The notes below the pieces were generated by a model that was not told the DNA's origin, did no database searches, and saw only the letters and a list, made by a program, of their open reading frames with translations. The position numbers were made by a program, and so were the translations under genes. Below are positions 1 through 8,489 of a stretch of DNA of 8,791 bases, one piece after another (within the stretch, counting starts at the first letter, position 1; each line of letters opens with the position of its first letter). The stretch lies in contig JALRCL010000087.1 of NCBI GenBank assembly GCA_023268575.1, positions 1 to 8,791 of the forward strand, in the 5' to 3' direction. The DNA is from Patulibacter sp. (GTDB taxonomy: Bacteria > Actinomycetota > Thermoleophilia > Solirubrobacterales > Solirubrobacteraceae).

Positions 1-1
1 T

Positions 2-538
2 TTTCTGGCGCGCGACTGCGGCGCCGCCATTCTGGCGCTGGGCGCCGCCTTTGAGGACGAGCCCCACAACGCGCCCGGCGTAATTATCCTGCGGAGCGCA
101 GAATTCGCAGCGCTCGCCGAGCATGCGCCATTGGCGGACTATGCCGACACCGCCGCCAATGATCCCGCCTATCTTGTTTACACCTCAGGCACGACCAGCC
201 GGCCCAAGGGCGTGCTGCACGCCCATCGCGCGGCATGGGGACGACGTCCGATGCGCGCGCACTGGACAGGGCTTGGCCCCGGCGATGTGATGCTCCACGC
301 CGGCGCCATCAACTGGACCTATACGCTGGGCGTCGGCATCGTCGATCCGCTGTCGGCGGGCGCCTCGGTGGTTCTCTATAATGGACGGCCCGATCCGGCG
401 ATCTGGGCGCAATTGATCGCGACATATGGCGCGACGATTTTCGCCGCCGTGCCGGGCGTTTATCGCCAGATTCTCAAATATGGCGATCCGGAAAGCGCCG
501 ATCTGTCGAGCCTGCGGCATGGCCTGTCCGCCGGCGCG
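2..538 (+). CDS. Acyl-CoA ligase (AMP-forming), internal fragment
   Basis: This is the interior of an AMP-binding (ANL superfamily) acid-CoA ligase, which activates a carboxylic acid to acyl-adenylate and then to acyl-CoA. The reading frame is already open at base 2, so the start lies outside the window; the TTG at 131 is not a credible start. The ATP-binding P-loop signature YTSGTTSRPKG is at 179-211. It is followed by family-typical stretches: DVMLHAGAINWTYTLG, DPLSAGASVVLYNG, FAAVPGVYRQILKYG and LRHGLSAGA. The last is normally followed by 'E-A-L-P' and the rest of the N-domain plus a C-terminal lid carrying the catalytic lysine. Here the similarity stops at about 538 and arginine/serine-rich nonsense follows. 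Codon use (ttt, att, gta, gca, gaa, tca) is less GC-biased than in the genes to the right and looks alphaproteobacterial (inference). Substrate cannot be determined; benzoate-type or medium-chain acyl ligases are possible. Confidence 0.85.
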
Positions 539-839
539 GCCGGCAGCGCGTCGTTGGGGCCGTCGGGGCCGACGTGGCTTCGCACGTGGCAGCGACGGCG
601 TCCAACGGGTTCACCCCCACGGGCCTGCTCGACGTGTATTGGCGCAGCGCCGGCCTGCTTCGCACCGCCATCCTCGGTTCTCGCTCGTCGCTCGCGCGGC
701 CACCGGCACCGCAGGGCGATCGGTCCCGCCGGCAACTCCAGCCTGCGACCCGATCAGGCCGGAGAGGCGCCGACCGCCGTCGTGGCGAAGACCAGGGCGC
801 GTCGCGTCGACGTCGGCACGGGCCGGACCCGCACCGCGC
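539..839. other. Unassigned stretch containing the left join
   Basis: No gene can be assigned to these 301 bases. The acyl-CoA ligase frame loses similarity at about 538 and ureC ends at 840. A plus-strand frame is open from 541 to 855; its first half has plausible protein texture (for example SNGFTPTGLLDVYWRSAG at about 601-654), but the rest is arginine-rich and typical of a shadow frame. A minus-strand frame over 474-671 shares the same wobble position, so codon bias cannot decide between the strands. A near-perfect 9-base tandem repeat (ggggccgtc/ggggccgac) lies at 555-572. The exact join may be anywhere from 538 to about 700, and a second small foreign piece is possible. Confidence 0.5.
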
Positions 840-2564
<1,725 letters not shown>

Positions 2565-2567
2565 CCC

Positions 2568-2957
2568 TCAGGCCCCCAGGAAGCCGCGGTCGGCGGCGCT
2601 GGCGAGCGCGCGCTCGCGCACCGCCGGGTCGTCGAGCGCCCCTTCGACGAGCCCCTGGAACCCCCGGACGATCCGCGCCCCGCCGAGCGGGACCGCCGTC
2701 ACCTCGCGGACCTCGCCGGGCTCGAAGCGCACCGCGGTCCCGGCGGGGATCGCGAGCCGCAGCCCGTAGGCGGCGGCGCGGTCGAACCGCAGCGCCCGGT
2801 TGACCTCGAAGAGGTGGAAGTGGCTGCCGACCTGGATCGGCCGGTCGGCGACGCTCGTGATCCGCAGCGTCGTCCGCGGCGCCTCGGGCCGCAGGGGCAC
2901 GGCGGGGGCGTCGGCGGGCAGCAGCTCGCCAGGGACCACGGGCGTCTCGTCGGGCAC
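2568..2957 (-). CDS. ureB: Urease subunit beta
   Basis: Structural beta subunit of urease, which assembles with UreA and UreC into the (alpha-beta-gamma)3-type enzyme. The 129-residue protein has the complete UreB core: VVPGELL (7-13), [16 protein letters not shown] (38-53), [22 protein letters not shown] (60-81, conserved AYG-LR-IPAGT-RFEPG pattern) and [10 protein letters not shown] (99-108), then a tail of about 20 residues. The start is taken as GTG at 2957: no Shine-Dalgarno sequence is visible, but a TAGCGT box lies 7 nt upstream, as expected for a leaderless message. A second GTG six codons in (2939) would give the more usual short N-terminus V-P-G-E and cannot be excluded. ureB is separated from ureA by about 1.4 kb holding a serine protease gene, which is unusual; it is coupled to ureC, with 3 nt between them. 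Confidence 0.95.
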   Translation of the reverse strand: MPDETPVVPGELLPADAPAVPLRPEAPRTTLRITSVADRPIQVGSHFHLFEVNRALRFDRAAAYGLRLAIPAGTAVRFEPGEVREVTAVPLGGARIVRGFQGLVEGALDDPAVRERALASAADRGFLGA

Positions 2958-2964
2958 GTCCGCG

Positions 2965-2970
2965 ACGCTA
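2965..2970 (-). promoter_or_regulatory. Putative -10 box for ureB-ureC (TAGCGT)
   Basis: On the minus strand TAGCGT fits the TANNNT -10 consensus and ends 7 nt before the GTG of ureB, placing transcription start at or next to the start codon. No convincing -35 element was found at 17-18 nt spacing. The box lies just beyond the inverted-repeat cluster that follows the protease gene, so it could give ureBC its own promoter. This is an inference from motif and spacing only. Confidence 0.4.
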
Positions 2971-3002
2971 TCCGCGGCCCGCGGGCGCAGCGCTGGCCGG
3001 AC

Positions 3003-3054
3003 GGCGCAGCCGACGGGCCCCGACTGCGCCGTCGGGGCGCATGCGCCCCGACGG
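3003..3054 (-). terminator. Inverted-repeat cluster after the protease gene (possible terminator/attenuator)
   Basis: A perfect 26-base palindrome at 3029-3054 starts 10 nt after the protease stop codon and would fold into an 11-bp GC stem with a GCAT loop. The arm GTCGGGGC at 3031-3038 can instead pair with a second copy of GCCCCGAC at 3017-3024, since identical copies flank it at 3017-3024 and 3045-3052. A third option pairs GGCGCAG (3003-3009) with CTGCGCC (3024-3030). There is no T-tract, so this is not a canonical intrinsic terminator; however, actinobacterial terminators often lack one. It is oriented to end protease transcription before ureB, and the alternative pairings allow an attenuator. 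Confidence 0.5.
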
Positions 3055-3064
3055 GCGATCGGCC

Positions 3065-4192
3065 CTAGCGCGAGCGCACCGTGCGGAACGTCGAGGAGAC
3101 GCCCGCGCCCGACCCGCCGACGTTCGTCGCACGCACGACGCAGCCGACCTTCCAGCCGCGGTCGCGCGACTTCAGGCGGTAGGTCTTCTTCCGCGACAGC
3201 GAGGTCGCCCGCGTCGAGCGGCCGGACCGGGTGAACTGGAACTGGAAGCGGTAGCTCAGCGAGCCGGTCCCCGACCAGCTGCCGCGCATGCACGTCACGG
3301 TCCGCCCGACGCGCGGCCGGGTCGTGTTGATCCGGACCCGCGTGCCGCCGCGCGGCGAGACCGGCAGCTGGTCGGCGGAGACGTTCTGCTCGAGGACCGC
3401 GGCGTCGATGAAGCCGCGGATCTCCGGGGCGGCGACGTTCGCGTAGAGGTTCAGGCCGGCCGAGCACTCCGAGGCGGCGATGTCGGTCACGCCGATGAGG
3501 ACCCGCTGGCCCTTCACGACCGCCGTCGCCGTGCCGCCGCTGTCGCCCGAGCACGCGGCGCGACCGCGGCGGAAGGTGCAGAGCAGGGCGCCGGGCGCGT
3601 CCGTGCCGCAGAGCGACGCCGGGACGGTCTCGGTGCTCAGCCGGCGGAGGATCCCGAAGTCGTCGCGGTTCGTCGCCGTGATCCCGAACCCGAACACGCG
3701 CGTCGTCGTGCCGGAGAAGACGTACGTCCCGGTCGGGACCATCGGCAGCGGCTGGATCGTCGGGCCGGAGAAGTCCAGCGGGGCCTCGAGCGTCAGCACC
3801 GCGACGTCGTCGGGGATCTCGCTCGAGCGGTAGCCCGGGTGCACGCGGACGGTCTTCACGCCGACGACCCGCCCCTGGGCCTGCGCCGCCTTCGTCGTGA
3901 TGTCCGGGGTGCCGGCGGCGAGCAGGATGCCGCTCGCCGGGGCGACCGAGGAGCCCTCGACGACGCAGTGCGCGGCGGTCAGGACGTGGGTCGCGTCGAG
4001 GATCGTGCCGCTGCAGCTGCCGACGCCGGGGCCTTGCTCGATCTGGATCGCCACCGTCCACGGCGCCTCGGTCGAGGTGATCGCCGAGCCGTTGACGATC
4101 CGTGGCGCGGCGCGGTTCTCCGCGGCGGCCGCCGGGCCCGCCGTGACGGCGCACGCGAGCAGGGCGAGGGGCAGGGCGACCAGGCGGCGCAT
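3065..4192 (-). CDS. Secreted trypsin-family (S1) serine protease with C-terminal beta-domain
   Basis: A 375-residue exported chymotrypsin-fold protease. Residues 1-24 form a Sec signal peptide (MRR, hydrophobic core, AxA-type AAAA end). A short propeptide follows, ending at R31 before IVNG (32-35), the classical zymogen activation site. The catalytic triad is H75 (LTAAHC), D129 ([12 protein letters not shown]) and S218 (CSGDSGG); D217 would pair with the new N-terminus. Cysteines fit the usual disulfides (60-76, 195-205, 214-243). The residue equivalent to trypsin Asp189, six before the serine, is A212, so Arg/Lys specificity is not predicted. Residues about 275-375 form a separate domain ([19 protein letters not shown], two cysteines 301 and 351) like domains repeated in secreted Solirubrobacter proteins (recalled, not searched). 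The ATG at 4192 has no Shine-Dalgarno sequence but a TAGGCT box 8 nt upstream. It lies between ureA and ureB; a role in urease function is not evident since urease is cytoplasmic. Confidence 0.93.
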   Translation of the reverse strand: MRRLVALPLALLACAVTAGPAAAAENRAAPRIVNGSAITSTEAPWTVAIQIEQGPGVGSCSGTILDATHVLTAAHCVVEGSSVAPASGILLAAGTPDITTKAAQAQGRVVGVKTVRVHPGYRSSEIPDDVAVLTLEAPLDFSGPTIQPLPMVPTGTYVFSGTTTRVFGFGITATNRDDFGILRRLSTETVPASLCGTDAPGALLCTFRRGRAACSGDSGGTATAVVKGQRVLIGVTDIAASECSAGLNLYANVAAPEIRGFIDAAVLEQNVSADQLPVSPRGGTRVRINTTRPRVGRTVTCMRGSWSGTGSLSYRFQFQFTRSGRSTRATSLSRKKTYRLKSRDRGWKVGCVVRATNVGGSGAGVSSTFRTVRSR

Positions 4193-4200
4193 GTGGCGTC

Positions 4201-4206
4201 AGCCTA
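4201..4206 (-). promoter_or_regulatory. Putative -10 box for the protease gene (TAGGCT)
   Basis: TAGGCT on the minus strand matches TANNNT and ends 8 nt before the ATG of the protease, consistent with a leaderless transcript. The same hexamer precedes ureA. No clear -35 was found. Functional assignment is inferred from position and the absence of a Shine-Dalgarno sequence. Confidence 0.4.
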
Positions 4207-4281
4207 CGGCCTGCACCGCGTCCGAGGTCGCACTCGACGCGGACTCCCAGGAAGCTCGCAGCGACCGCTCAGGGACGGGTC

Positions 4282-4321
4282 GCTCCCGCGAGCGGCGCCC
4301 TGCTTCCGCGAGCGGCGCCCT
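4282..4321. repeat. Two-copy 20-bp tandem repeat at the end of ureA
   Basis: Copies at 4282-4301 and 4302-4321 read GCTCCCGCGAGCGGCGCCCT and GCTTCCGCGAGCGGCGCCCT, differing at one base. The second copy runs into the ureA stop codon (4320-4322). Each copy contains a small hairpin (GCTC/GAGC, or GCTT/GAGC with a G-T pair). It lies in the 127-nt gap between ureA and the protease and could mark a rearrangement point or act as a 3' structure for the ureA message; neither is shown. Confidence 0.75.
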
Positions 4322-4622
4322 ACGTCACGGGGTCGTGGACGGTCACGAGCTTCGTGCCGTCCGGGAACGTCGCCTCGACCTGGACCTCCCGGATCATCTC
4401 CGGCACCCCGTCCATGACGTCCTCGGCCCGCAGGACCTGCTTGCCGAGGGTCATGAGCTCGCTGACGGTCCGCCCGTCGCGGGCCCCCTCCAGGAGCTCG
4501 GCGGTGATGAGGGCGATCGCCTCCGGGTGGTTCAGGCGCAGGCCGCGCGCACGGCGTCGCCGGGCGACATCGGCGGCGACGTGGATCAGCAGCTTCTCCT
4601 GCTCGCGAGGGCTCAGGCGCAT
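4320..4622 (-). CDS. ureA: Urease subunit gamma
   Basis: Structural gamma subunit of urease, exactly 100 residues, the standard length. Family signatures are clear throughout: [21 protein letters not shown] (3-23 region), [24 protein letters not shown] (27-50 region), [12 protein letters not shown] (53-64), [26 protein letters not shown] (68-93 region) and the C-terminal VTVHDP. The ATG at 4622 gives the canonical N-terminus MRLSPREQ. No Shine-Dalgarno sequence is visible; a TAGGCT box lies 11 nt upstream, so the message may have only a few leader nucleotides. In most bacteria ureB follows directly; here a protease gene on the same strand intervenes. The gene is divergent from the LuxR-family regulator across 122 nt. 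Confidence 0.97.
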   Translation of the reverse strand: MRLSPREQEKLLIHVAADVARRRRARGLRLNHPEAIALITAELLEGARDGRTVSELMTLGKQVLRAEDVMDGVPEMIREVQVEATFPDGTKLVTVHDPVT

Positions 4623-4633
4623 GGGCGGGCCCG

Positions 4634-4639
4634 AGCCTA
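4634..4639 (-). promoter_or_regulatory. Putative -10 box for ureA (TAGGCT)
   Basis: TAGGCT on the minus strand, identical to the box before the protease gene, ends 11 nt before the ureA ATG, predicting a leader of only a few nucleotides. No strong -35 match is seen. Evidence is motif and spacing only. Confidence 0.35.
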
Positions 4640-4744
4640 GTCGCCGCCAGGGCCCGCCGACCCGCCACGGCGTACAGCCGGCGCACGCGCGGCTTGGCCC
4701 GCCGGGGCGCCCCGCGGGCGGTGCGGTGCGGTGGGATTGCCACG
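4640..4744. promoter_or_regulatory. Divergent intergenic region, ureA / LuxR-family operon
   Basis: This GC-rich spacer separates two oppositely transcribed units and must hold the promoter of the plus-strand operon. It contains a perfect 12-bp palindrome CGGGGCGCCCCG at 4703-4714, immediately followed by CCCGCGGG at 4711-4718, and three tandem copies of GCGGT at 4718-4732 just before the regulator's ATG. The palindrome is a candidate operator or hairpin. No clear sigma-70-type -10/-35 pair was recognised on the plus strand. Confidence 0.4.
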
Positions 4745-7114
4745 ATGCAGGCCGCAGTCCCCGACCGCCCGGCCGGCGCGGCCGATCCCGGCGGTGCGCG
4801 CTCGGCGACGGGCGGCGCGTTCCCGCGGACGAAGTTCCATCGACCACCCGCGCGCGAGGAGCACGTCGAGCGCGACGCGCTCCTGCGCTCGATCGCGGGC
4901 GCGAGCGGGACGCCGCTGGGCTCCGGCGCGGTCCGCGTCCTGCACGTGAGCGCGCCGCCGGGCTACGGCAAGAGCACGCTGCTGGCGCAGTGGGCGGCCC
5001 CGCTGGACCGCGCCGTCTGGGTCTCCCTGGACGCCGACGACCGCGGGCCGCGGCTGTGGGCCGCGGTCCTCACGGCGTTGCAGCCGCTGCTCGGCCCGGA
5101 CGCCGACGCGGCGCTCGCGGCGGCGATCGCGCCGGACGCGCACCTGCGCGACGACGTCCTGGTGGCGCTCGTCGACCTGCTGGCCGCCACCGACGAGCCG
5201 ATCGCGCTCGTGCTCGACGACGTGCACCTCGTCGCCGACGACGGGGCGACGTTGGCGGAGCTCGACTGGCTGCTGGCCCGCCTCCCCGCCCCGCACGTCG
5301 TCGCGCTCGGTGCCCGGCGCGCGCCCGCGCTGCCGGCGCTGGACCGGCTGCGGATCCACGGCGAGCTCCTCGACGTCGGCACCGACCACCTGCGCTTCGC
5401 CGCCGACGAGGCGGAGGGGTTCCTCAACGCGCGCCTCGGGCTGGGCCTCGACCCCGACGCGGTCGCGCGGCTGCAGGAGCGGGTCGAGGGCTGGCCGGCG
5501 GCGATCTACCTCGCTGCCCTGCGACTCCGGCGCGGCGAGCCGATCGACGACGTCCTCGGCGGCCTCGGCTCCGCCGACGCGCCCCTGTTCGGCGCCCTGA
5601 CCGACGAGGTCCTGCGCTCCTGGCCGGCCGAGCACCGCCGCTTCGTGCGCGAGACGGCGATCCTCGACCGGTTCACGGCCGACCTCTGCGTCCGGACGCT
5701 CGCCGGCGACGGCCGCGGCGACGGGGACGCCGAGGCGGTGCTCGCCGCGTTCCGGGAGCTCACGCGGACCTCGCTGCTGCTCATCCCCTTGGACCGCACC
5801 CGGACGTGGTTCCGCTGCCACCACCTCCTGCGGGACGTCCTGCGCCGCCGGCTCGAGGAGGAGCACCCCGATCGCGCCCGGACGCTCCACGTCCGGGCCG
5901 GCGCCTGGCTGGAGAGCGAGGGCGACGAGAGCGAGCTCCACGAAGCGGTCGAGCACTACCTCGCGGCGCGCGCGTGGGAGCGGGCGGCCGAGCTCCTCGC
6001 GCGGCAGGGGCTGCGGCTCGTCGGCTTCGGCGTGCTCGGCGAGCGCGCGCGGCGGTGGCTGGCGCGCTTCCCGCCGGAGGTCGTCGCCGGTGACGCGCGG
6101 CTCGCCTACGCCAGCGCGCTCGTGGCGGCGGTGGAGGGCGACCGCGCGGCGTGCGACGCGTGGCTCGTGACCGGTGCCGAGCAGGACTGGGACGGGCCGA
6201 TGCCGGACGGCACGAAGTCCTACGACGTCGCGGCCGACGCCCTGCGCGCGATGGTCTGCTTCGACGACGTCGGGGCCGCGCTGCGGGCGGCCGAGCGGGT
6301 CCTCGAGGAGCTCCCGCGCGCCGCGCCGGGGCGGGCGGCCGTCGCCGCGATGAGCGGCTGGCACGCCCTGCTGGCGGGCGACCGCGCGCTCGCCGGCGAC
6401 CGCGCCGCGTCCGCGCTCGCCGGCCAGGAGCTCGTCCCCGGCGCCGGTCTGCCGCTCGTCGGCTCCCTGGCCCGCGCGGTGCTCGCGCTGGTCGCGCTCG
6501 ACCGGGGCGCGATCGACGACGCGCGCACGCTCGTCGAGGAGGCCGAGGCGGCGGCGGCCGAGGGGGCGCTGCGCCGCGCGCCGCACGCCCTGCCGCTCGT
6601 CTGCGCCCGGGCGCGCCTCGACGTCCTCGACGGACGGCCCGAGCAGGCCGTGGACGGCTGCCGGGCCGCCCTCGAGCGGGCGGAGGGCTGGCGCGACTCC
6701 TCGCTGATGGTGCCGGCGGCGCTGCTGGAGCTCGCCCGGGCCGCCCGCGCGGCGGGCGACGAGGCGGCCGCCGCCGACGCGCTGGCGGCGATGCGCGGTC
6801 GCCTGGCCGGCGCGGCGGACGCCGGGCGCCTGCCCGAGGCCGCCGAGCGCCTGGCCGGGCCGGGACGCCGACGGGTCCCGCACGACGCCCCGGACGCCCT
6901 GAGCGGGCGGGAGGCGGAGGTGCTCCGGGCGCTCGCCGGGACCGGGAGCATGCGCGAGATCGCCGACGGGCTCTTCCTGTCCCACAACACCGTGAAGACC
7001 CACGCGCGCGTCCTCTACGGGAAGCTCGGCGTGGCGTCCCGGCAGGAGGCGGTGCGCCGCGGCCGCGAGCTCGGGCTGCTCGGGGGAACGAGACCGACGG
7101 AGGAGCAGCCGTGA
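4745..7114 (+). CDS. MalT-type LuxR-family transcriptional regulator (LAL)
   Basis: A large ATP-binding LuxR regulator of 789 residues, within the usual 800-950 range but at the short end. The N-terminal NTPase of the STAND class has Walker A PPGYGKST (71-78) and Walker B LVLDDVH (155-161). Next come the family-typical [11 protein letters not shown] and [14 protein letters not shown] segments and the conserved [16 protein letters not shown] motif. An alanine-rich helical repeat region of TPR type spans about 380-700. The C-terminal LuxR helix-turn-helix is at about 719-779 ([39 protein letters not shown]). Such proteins bind a ligand through the repeat region and activate transcription as oligomers. 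ATG at 4745 is preferred over an in-frame TTG at 4694. Its stop overlaps the GTG of the receiver gene, so it heads a co-translated operon. Its target is unknown; the divergent urease genes are candidates. Confidence 0.93.
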   Translation: MQAAVPDRPAGAADPGGARSATGGAFPRTKFHRPPAREEHVERDALLRSIAGASGTPLGSGAVRVLHVSAPPGYGKSTLLAQWAAPLDRAVWVSLDADDRGPRLWAAVLTALQPLLGPDADAALAAAIAPDAHLRDDVLVALVDLLAATDEPIALVLDDVHLVADDGATLAELDWLLARLPAPHVVALGARRAPALPALDRLRIHGELLDVGTDHLRFAADEAEGFLNARLGLGLDPDAVARLQERVEGWPAAIYLAALRLRRGEPIDDVLGGLGSADAPLFGALTDEVLRSWPAEHRRFVRETAILDRFTADLCVRTLAGDGRGDGDAEAVLAAFRELTRTSLLLIPLDRTRTWFRCHHLLRDVLRRRLEEEHPDRARTLHVRAGAWLESEGDESELHEAVEHYLAARAWERAAELLARQGLRLVGFGVLGERARRWLARFPPEVVAGDARLAYASALVAAVEGDRAACDAWLVTGAEQDWDGPMPDGTKSYDVAADALRAMVCFDDVGAALRAAERVLEELPRAAPGRAAVAAMSGWHALLAGDRALAGDRAASALAGQELVPGAGLPLVGSLARAVLALVALDRGAIDDARTLVEEAEAAAAEGALRRAPHALPLVCARARLDVLDGRPEQAVDGCRAALERAEGWRDSSLMVPAALLELARAARAAGDEAAAADALAAMRGRLAGAADAGRLPEAAERLAGPGRRRVPHDAPDALSGREAEVLRALAGTGSMREIADGLFLSHNTVKTHARVLYGKLGVASRQEAVRRGRELGLLGGTRPTEEQP
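7099..7105 (+). promoter_or_regulatory. Strong ribosome binding site for the receiver gene
   Basis: GGAGGAG lies 5 nt before the GTG at 7111 and inside the end of the upstream regulator gene. It fixes GTG as the start of the receiver protein and contrasts with the absence of Shine-Dalgarno sequences before ureA, the protease and ureB. Confidence 0.85.
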
Positions 7115-7494
7115 GCCTGCGCGACCGGACCGTGCTCGTGGTCGAGGACCACGACTTCCAGCGGCAGACGATGCTGCAGATCCTCGCGAACCTCGGCGCC
7201 GATCGGCTGCTGGAGGCCGCCGACGGGGCCGGGGCCCTCGCGCGCCTCGACGAGGCCTCCGGCGAGGCGCCCGACGTCGTGCTCTGCGACCTCGACATGC
7301 CCGGGATCGACGGCGTCGCGTTCCTGCGCGAGCTCGTCGGCCGGGGCATCGACGCCGAGGTCGTGATCGTCTCCGGCCTCGACGGCGCGCGCCTGGCGGC
7401 GGCCGAGGAGCAGGCGCGCGCCGCGGGGGTGCGCCTGCGCGGCACGATCTCCAAGCCGCTGACCGCGCGACGACTGCTCTCGGTGCTCGAGTGA
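7111..7494 (+). CDS. Stand-alone response-regulator receiver protein
   Basis: A single receiver (REC) domain of 127 residues without any output domain. The acidic pocket residues E12-D13 (LVVEDHD), phosphoacceptor D60 (LCDLDMPGIDG), switch residue S88 (VIVSG) and invariant K115 (ISKP) are all present, so phosphorylation is expected. The start is GTG at 7111, overlapping the upstream stop as GTGA, with a strong Shine-Dalgarno sequence. The stop overlaps the GTG of the next gene in the same manner. Placement between a LuxR regulator and a membrane sensor suggests it receives phosphate from that sensor or relays it. The HDFQRQTMLQILANLGA helix resembles receivers that elsewhere are fused to output domains such as EAL (from memory, uncertain). 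With no output domain it may act by protein-protein contact. Confidence 0.92.
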   Translation: MSLRDRTVLVVEDHDFQRQTMLQILANLGADRLLEAADGAGALARLDEASGEAPDVVLCDLDMPGIDGVAFLRELVGRGIDAEVVIVSGLDGARLAAAEEQARAAGVRLRGTISKPLTARRLLSVLE

Positions 7495-8384
7495 CGGGGT
7501 CCGAGCACGGCGGACGGGGCCGCGGGCGCGCCCCGTCGATCCGGCAGAGCCTGGGGCTGCTGCTCGTGGCCGTCGTCGTCCTGGCGGCGGTGCTCGCCGT
7601 CGTCACCGTGCTGCAGCAGCGCACGGCCAACGAGCGCACCGCCGCGGAGCAGCAGCGGATGACGTCGTTCCAGCTCGCCGACCAGATGCGGCAGACCTCC
7701 AACGACCTCACGCGGATGGTGCGGCTCTACGTCGCCACCGGCGAGGAGCGCTACCGCCGCTACTACAACGACATCCTCGAGATCCGCGCCGGACGCGCGC
7801 CCCGACCGCGGCGCTACGACAGCTCCTTCTGGGATCGCGTCCTCGCCCACGGGCTCAGCGGCGTGCGCTTCGGCCCGCCGGCGTCGCTCACGATGCTCAT
7901 GGCCCGCGCGCACTTCGCGAAGGCGGAGTTCGACGCGCTGAACCGCTCCCTCGGGTTCTCCAACGCGCTCGCACGGACCGAGCTCGACGTCATGCGCCGG
8001 GTCGCCCCCCGGATCGCCCGCGGCGTCGACGCGGCGTACCGGCAGGACACCGCGGCGCAGTACGAGCGGCTCGTCGACGACGACTACCACCGCCAGAAGG
8101 CGTCGATCATGGGCGCGATCGAGCGGTTCATCGGCCTCGTCGACGAGCGCACGGCGACCCGCGCCGACGCGCTGCAGGCCCGCACCGACCGGCTGCTGCT
8201 CGCCCAGTCCACGGTGCTCGCGCTCTTCGTGCTCCTCGTCGGCGTCGCGCTGGCCGTCTCCGCCCGCACGATCGTCCGCCCTCTCCAGCGCCTGACGGCG
8301 GCCACGCGCGCCATCACGCGCGGGGAGTGGTCGCAGCGCGCCTCGCCCGACGGGGTGCGCGAGCTGCGCCAGCTCGCCGGGACG
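7491..8384 (+). CDS. Membrane sensor with HAMP domain, truncated (probable histidine kinase)
   Basis: N-terminal 298 residues of a membrane sensor. Layout: cytoplasmic RG-rich head (1-20), TM1 (about 21-41), extracytoplasmic sensory region (about 42-236), TM2 (about 238-257), HAMP (about 256-298, with ARTIVRPLQRLTAATRAITRGEW). The sensory region carries motifs such as NDLTRMVRLYVATGEERYRRYYNDILEIR, PRPRRYDSSFWDRVL, ALARTELDVM and YHRQKASIMGAIERF, a pattern known from hybrid histidine kinases and related receptors. The start is GTG at 7491, overlapping the receiver stop. HAMP should continue LAGT-FNEM into a kinase or other output domain, but after T298 (8384) the sequence changes to a different composition and strand. 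The frame runs on to a TAA at 8462, giving a 25-residue tail that I regard as artificial. Kinase activity is inferred from the adjacent receiver. Confidence 0.88.
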
Positions 8385-8489
8385 AATGAATTCGCCCTGG
8401 CTCATGGGAATGCCGCCGATGATCTGGTTCACATATTCCTGAAAACCCGCGGCGGCGAGTAAGGCTTCGACCTCGCCGATGGACTCTCC
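8385..8489 (-). CDS. Unrecognised coding fragment, AT-richer
   Basis: The minus strand reads 35 codons (EVEALLAAAGFQEYVNQ and IIGGIPMSQGEFI) with plausible protein texture and codons such as tta, gaa, ggt, ttt, tat and att that the central genes avoid. The TTA codon here is the complement of the TAA that ends the plus-strand frame at 8462. I do not recognise the family; EVEALLAAAGF resembles the end of some methyltransferases, but this is weak. Composition is closer to the acyl-CoA ligase fragment at the left end than to the central genes. The fragment is bounded by the join at 8384/8385 and, possibly, another near 8490; the frame is open across 8490, so it may belong to the same gene as the next feature. 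Confidence 0.4.

Noticed and set aside
3065..4192. Protease as a urease accessory or maturation protein
   Set aside because: It has a signal peptide and acts outside the cytoplasm, while urease maturation is cytoplasmic; proximity alone does not support such a role.
4637..7711. Minus-strand open frame of about 1,024 codons
   Set aside because: Shadow of the LuxR regulator and receiver genes; composition is Arg/Gly/Pro-rich and no family is recognisable.
8385..8462. 25-residue C-terminal tail of the sensor as a novel domain
   Set aside because: It is the reverse complement of a better coding frame with different codon use, and the stop is the complement of a TTA codon in that frame; a chimeric read-through is the simpler explanation.
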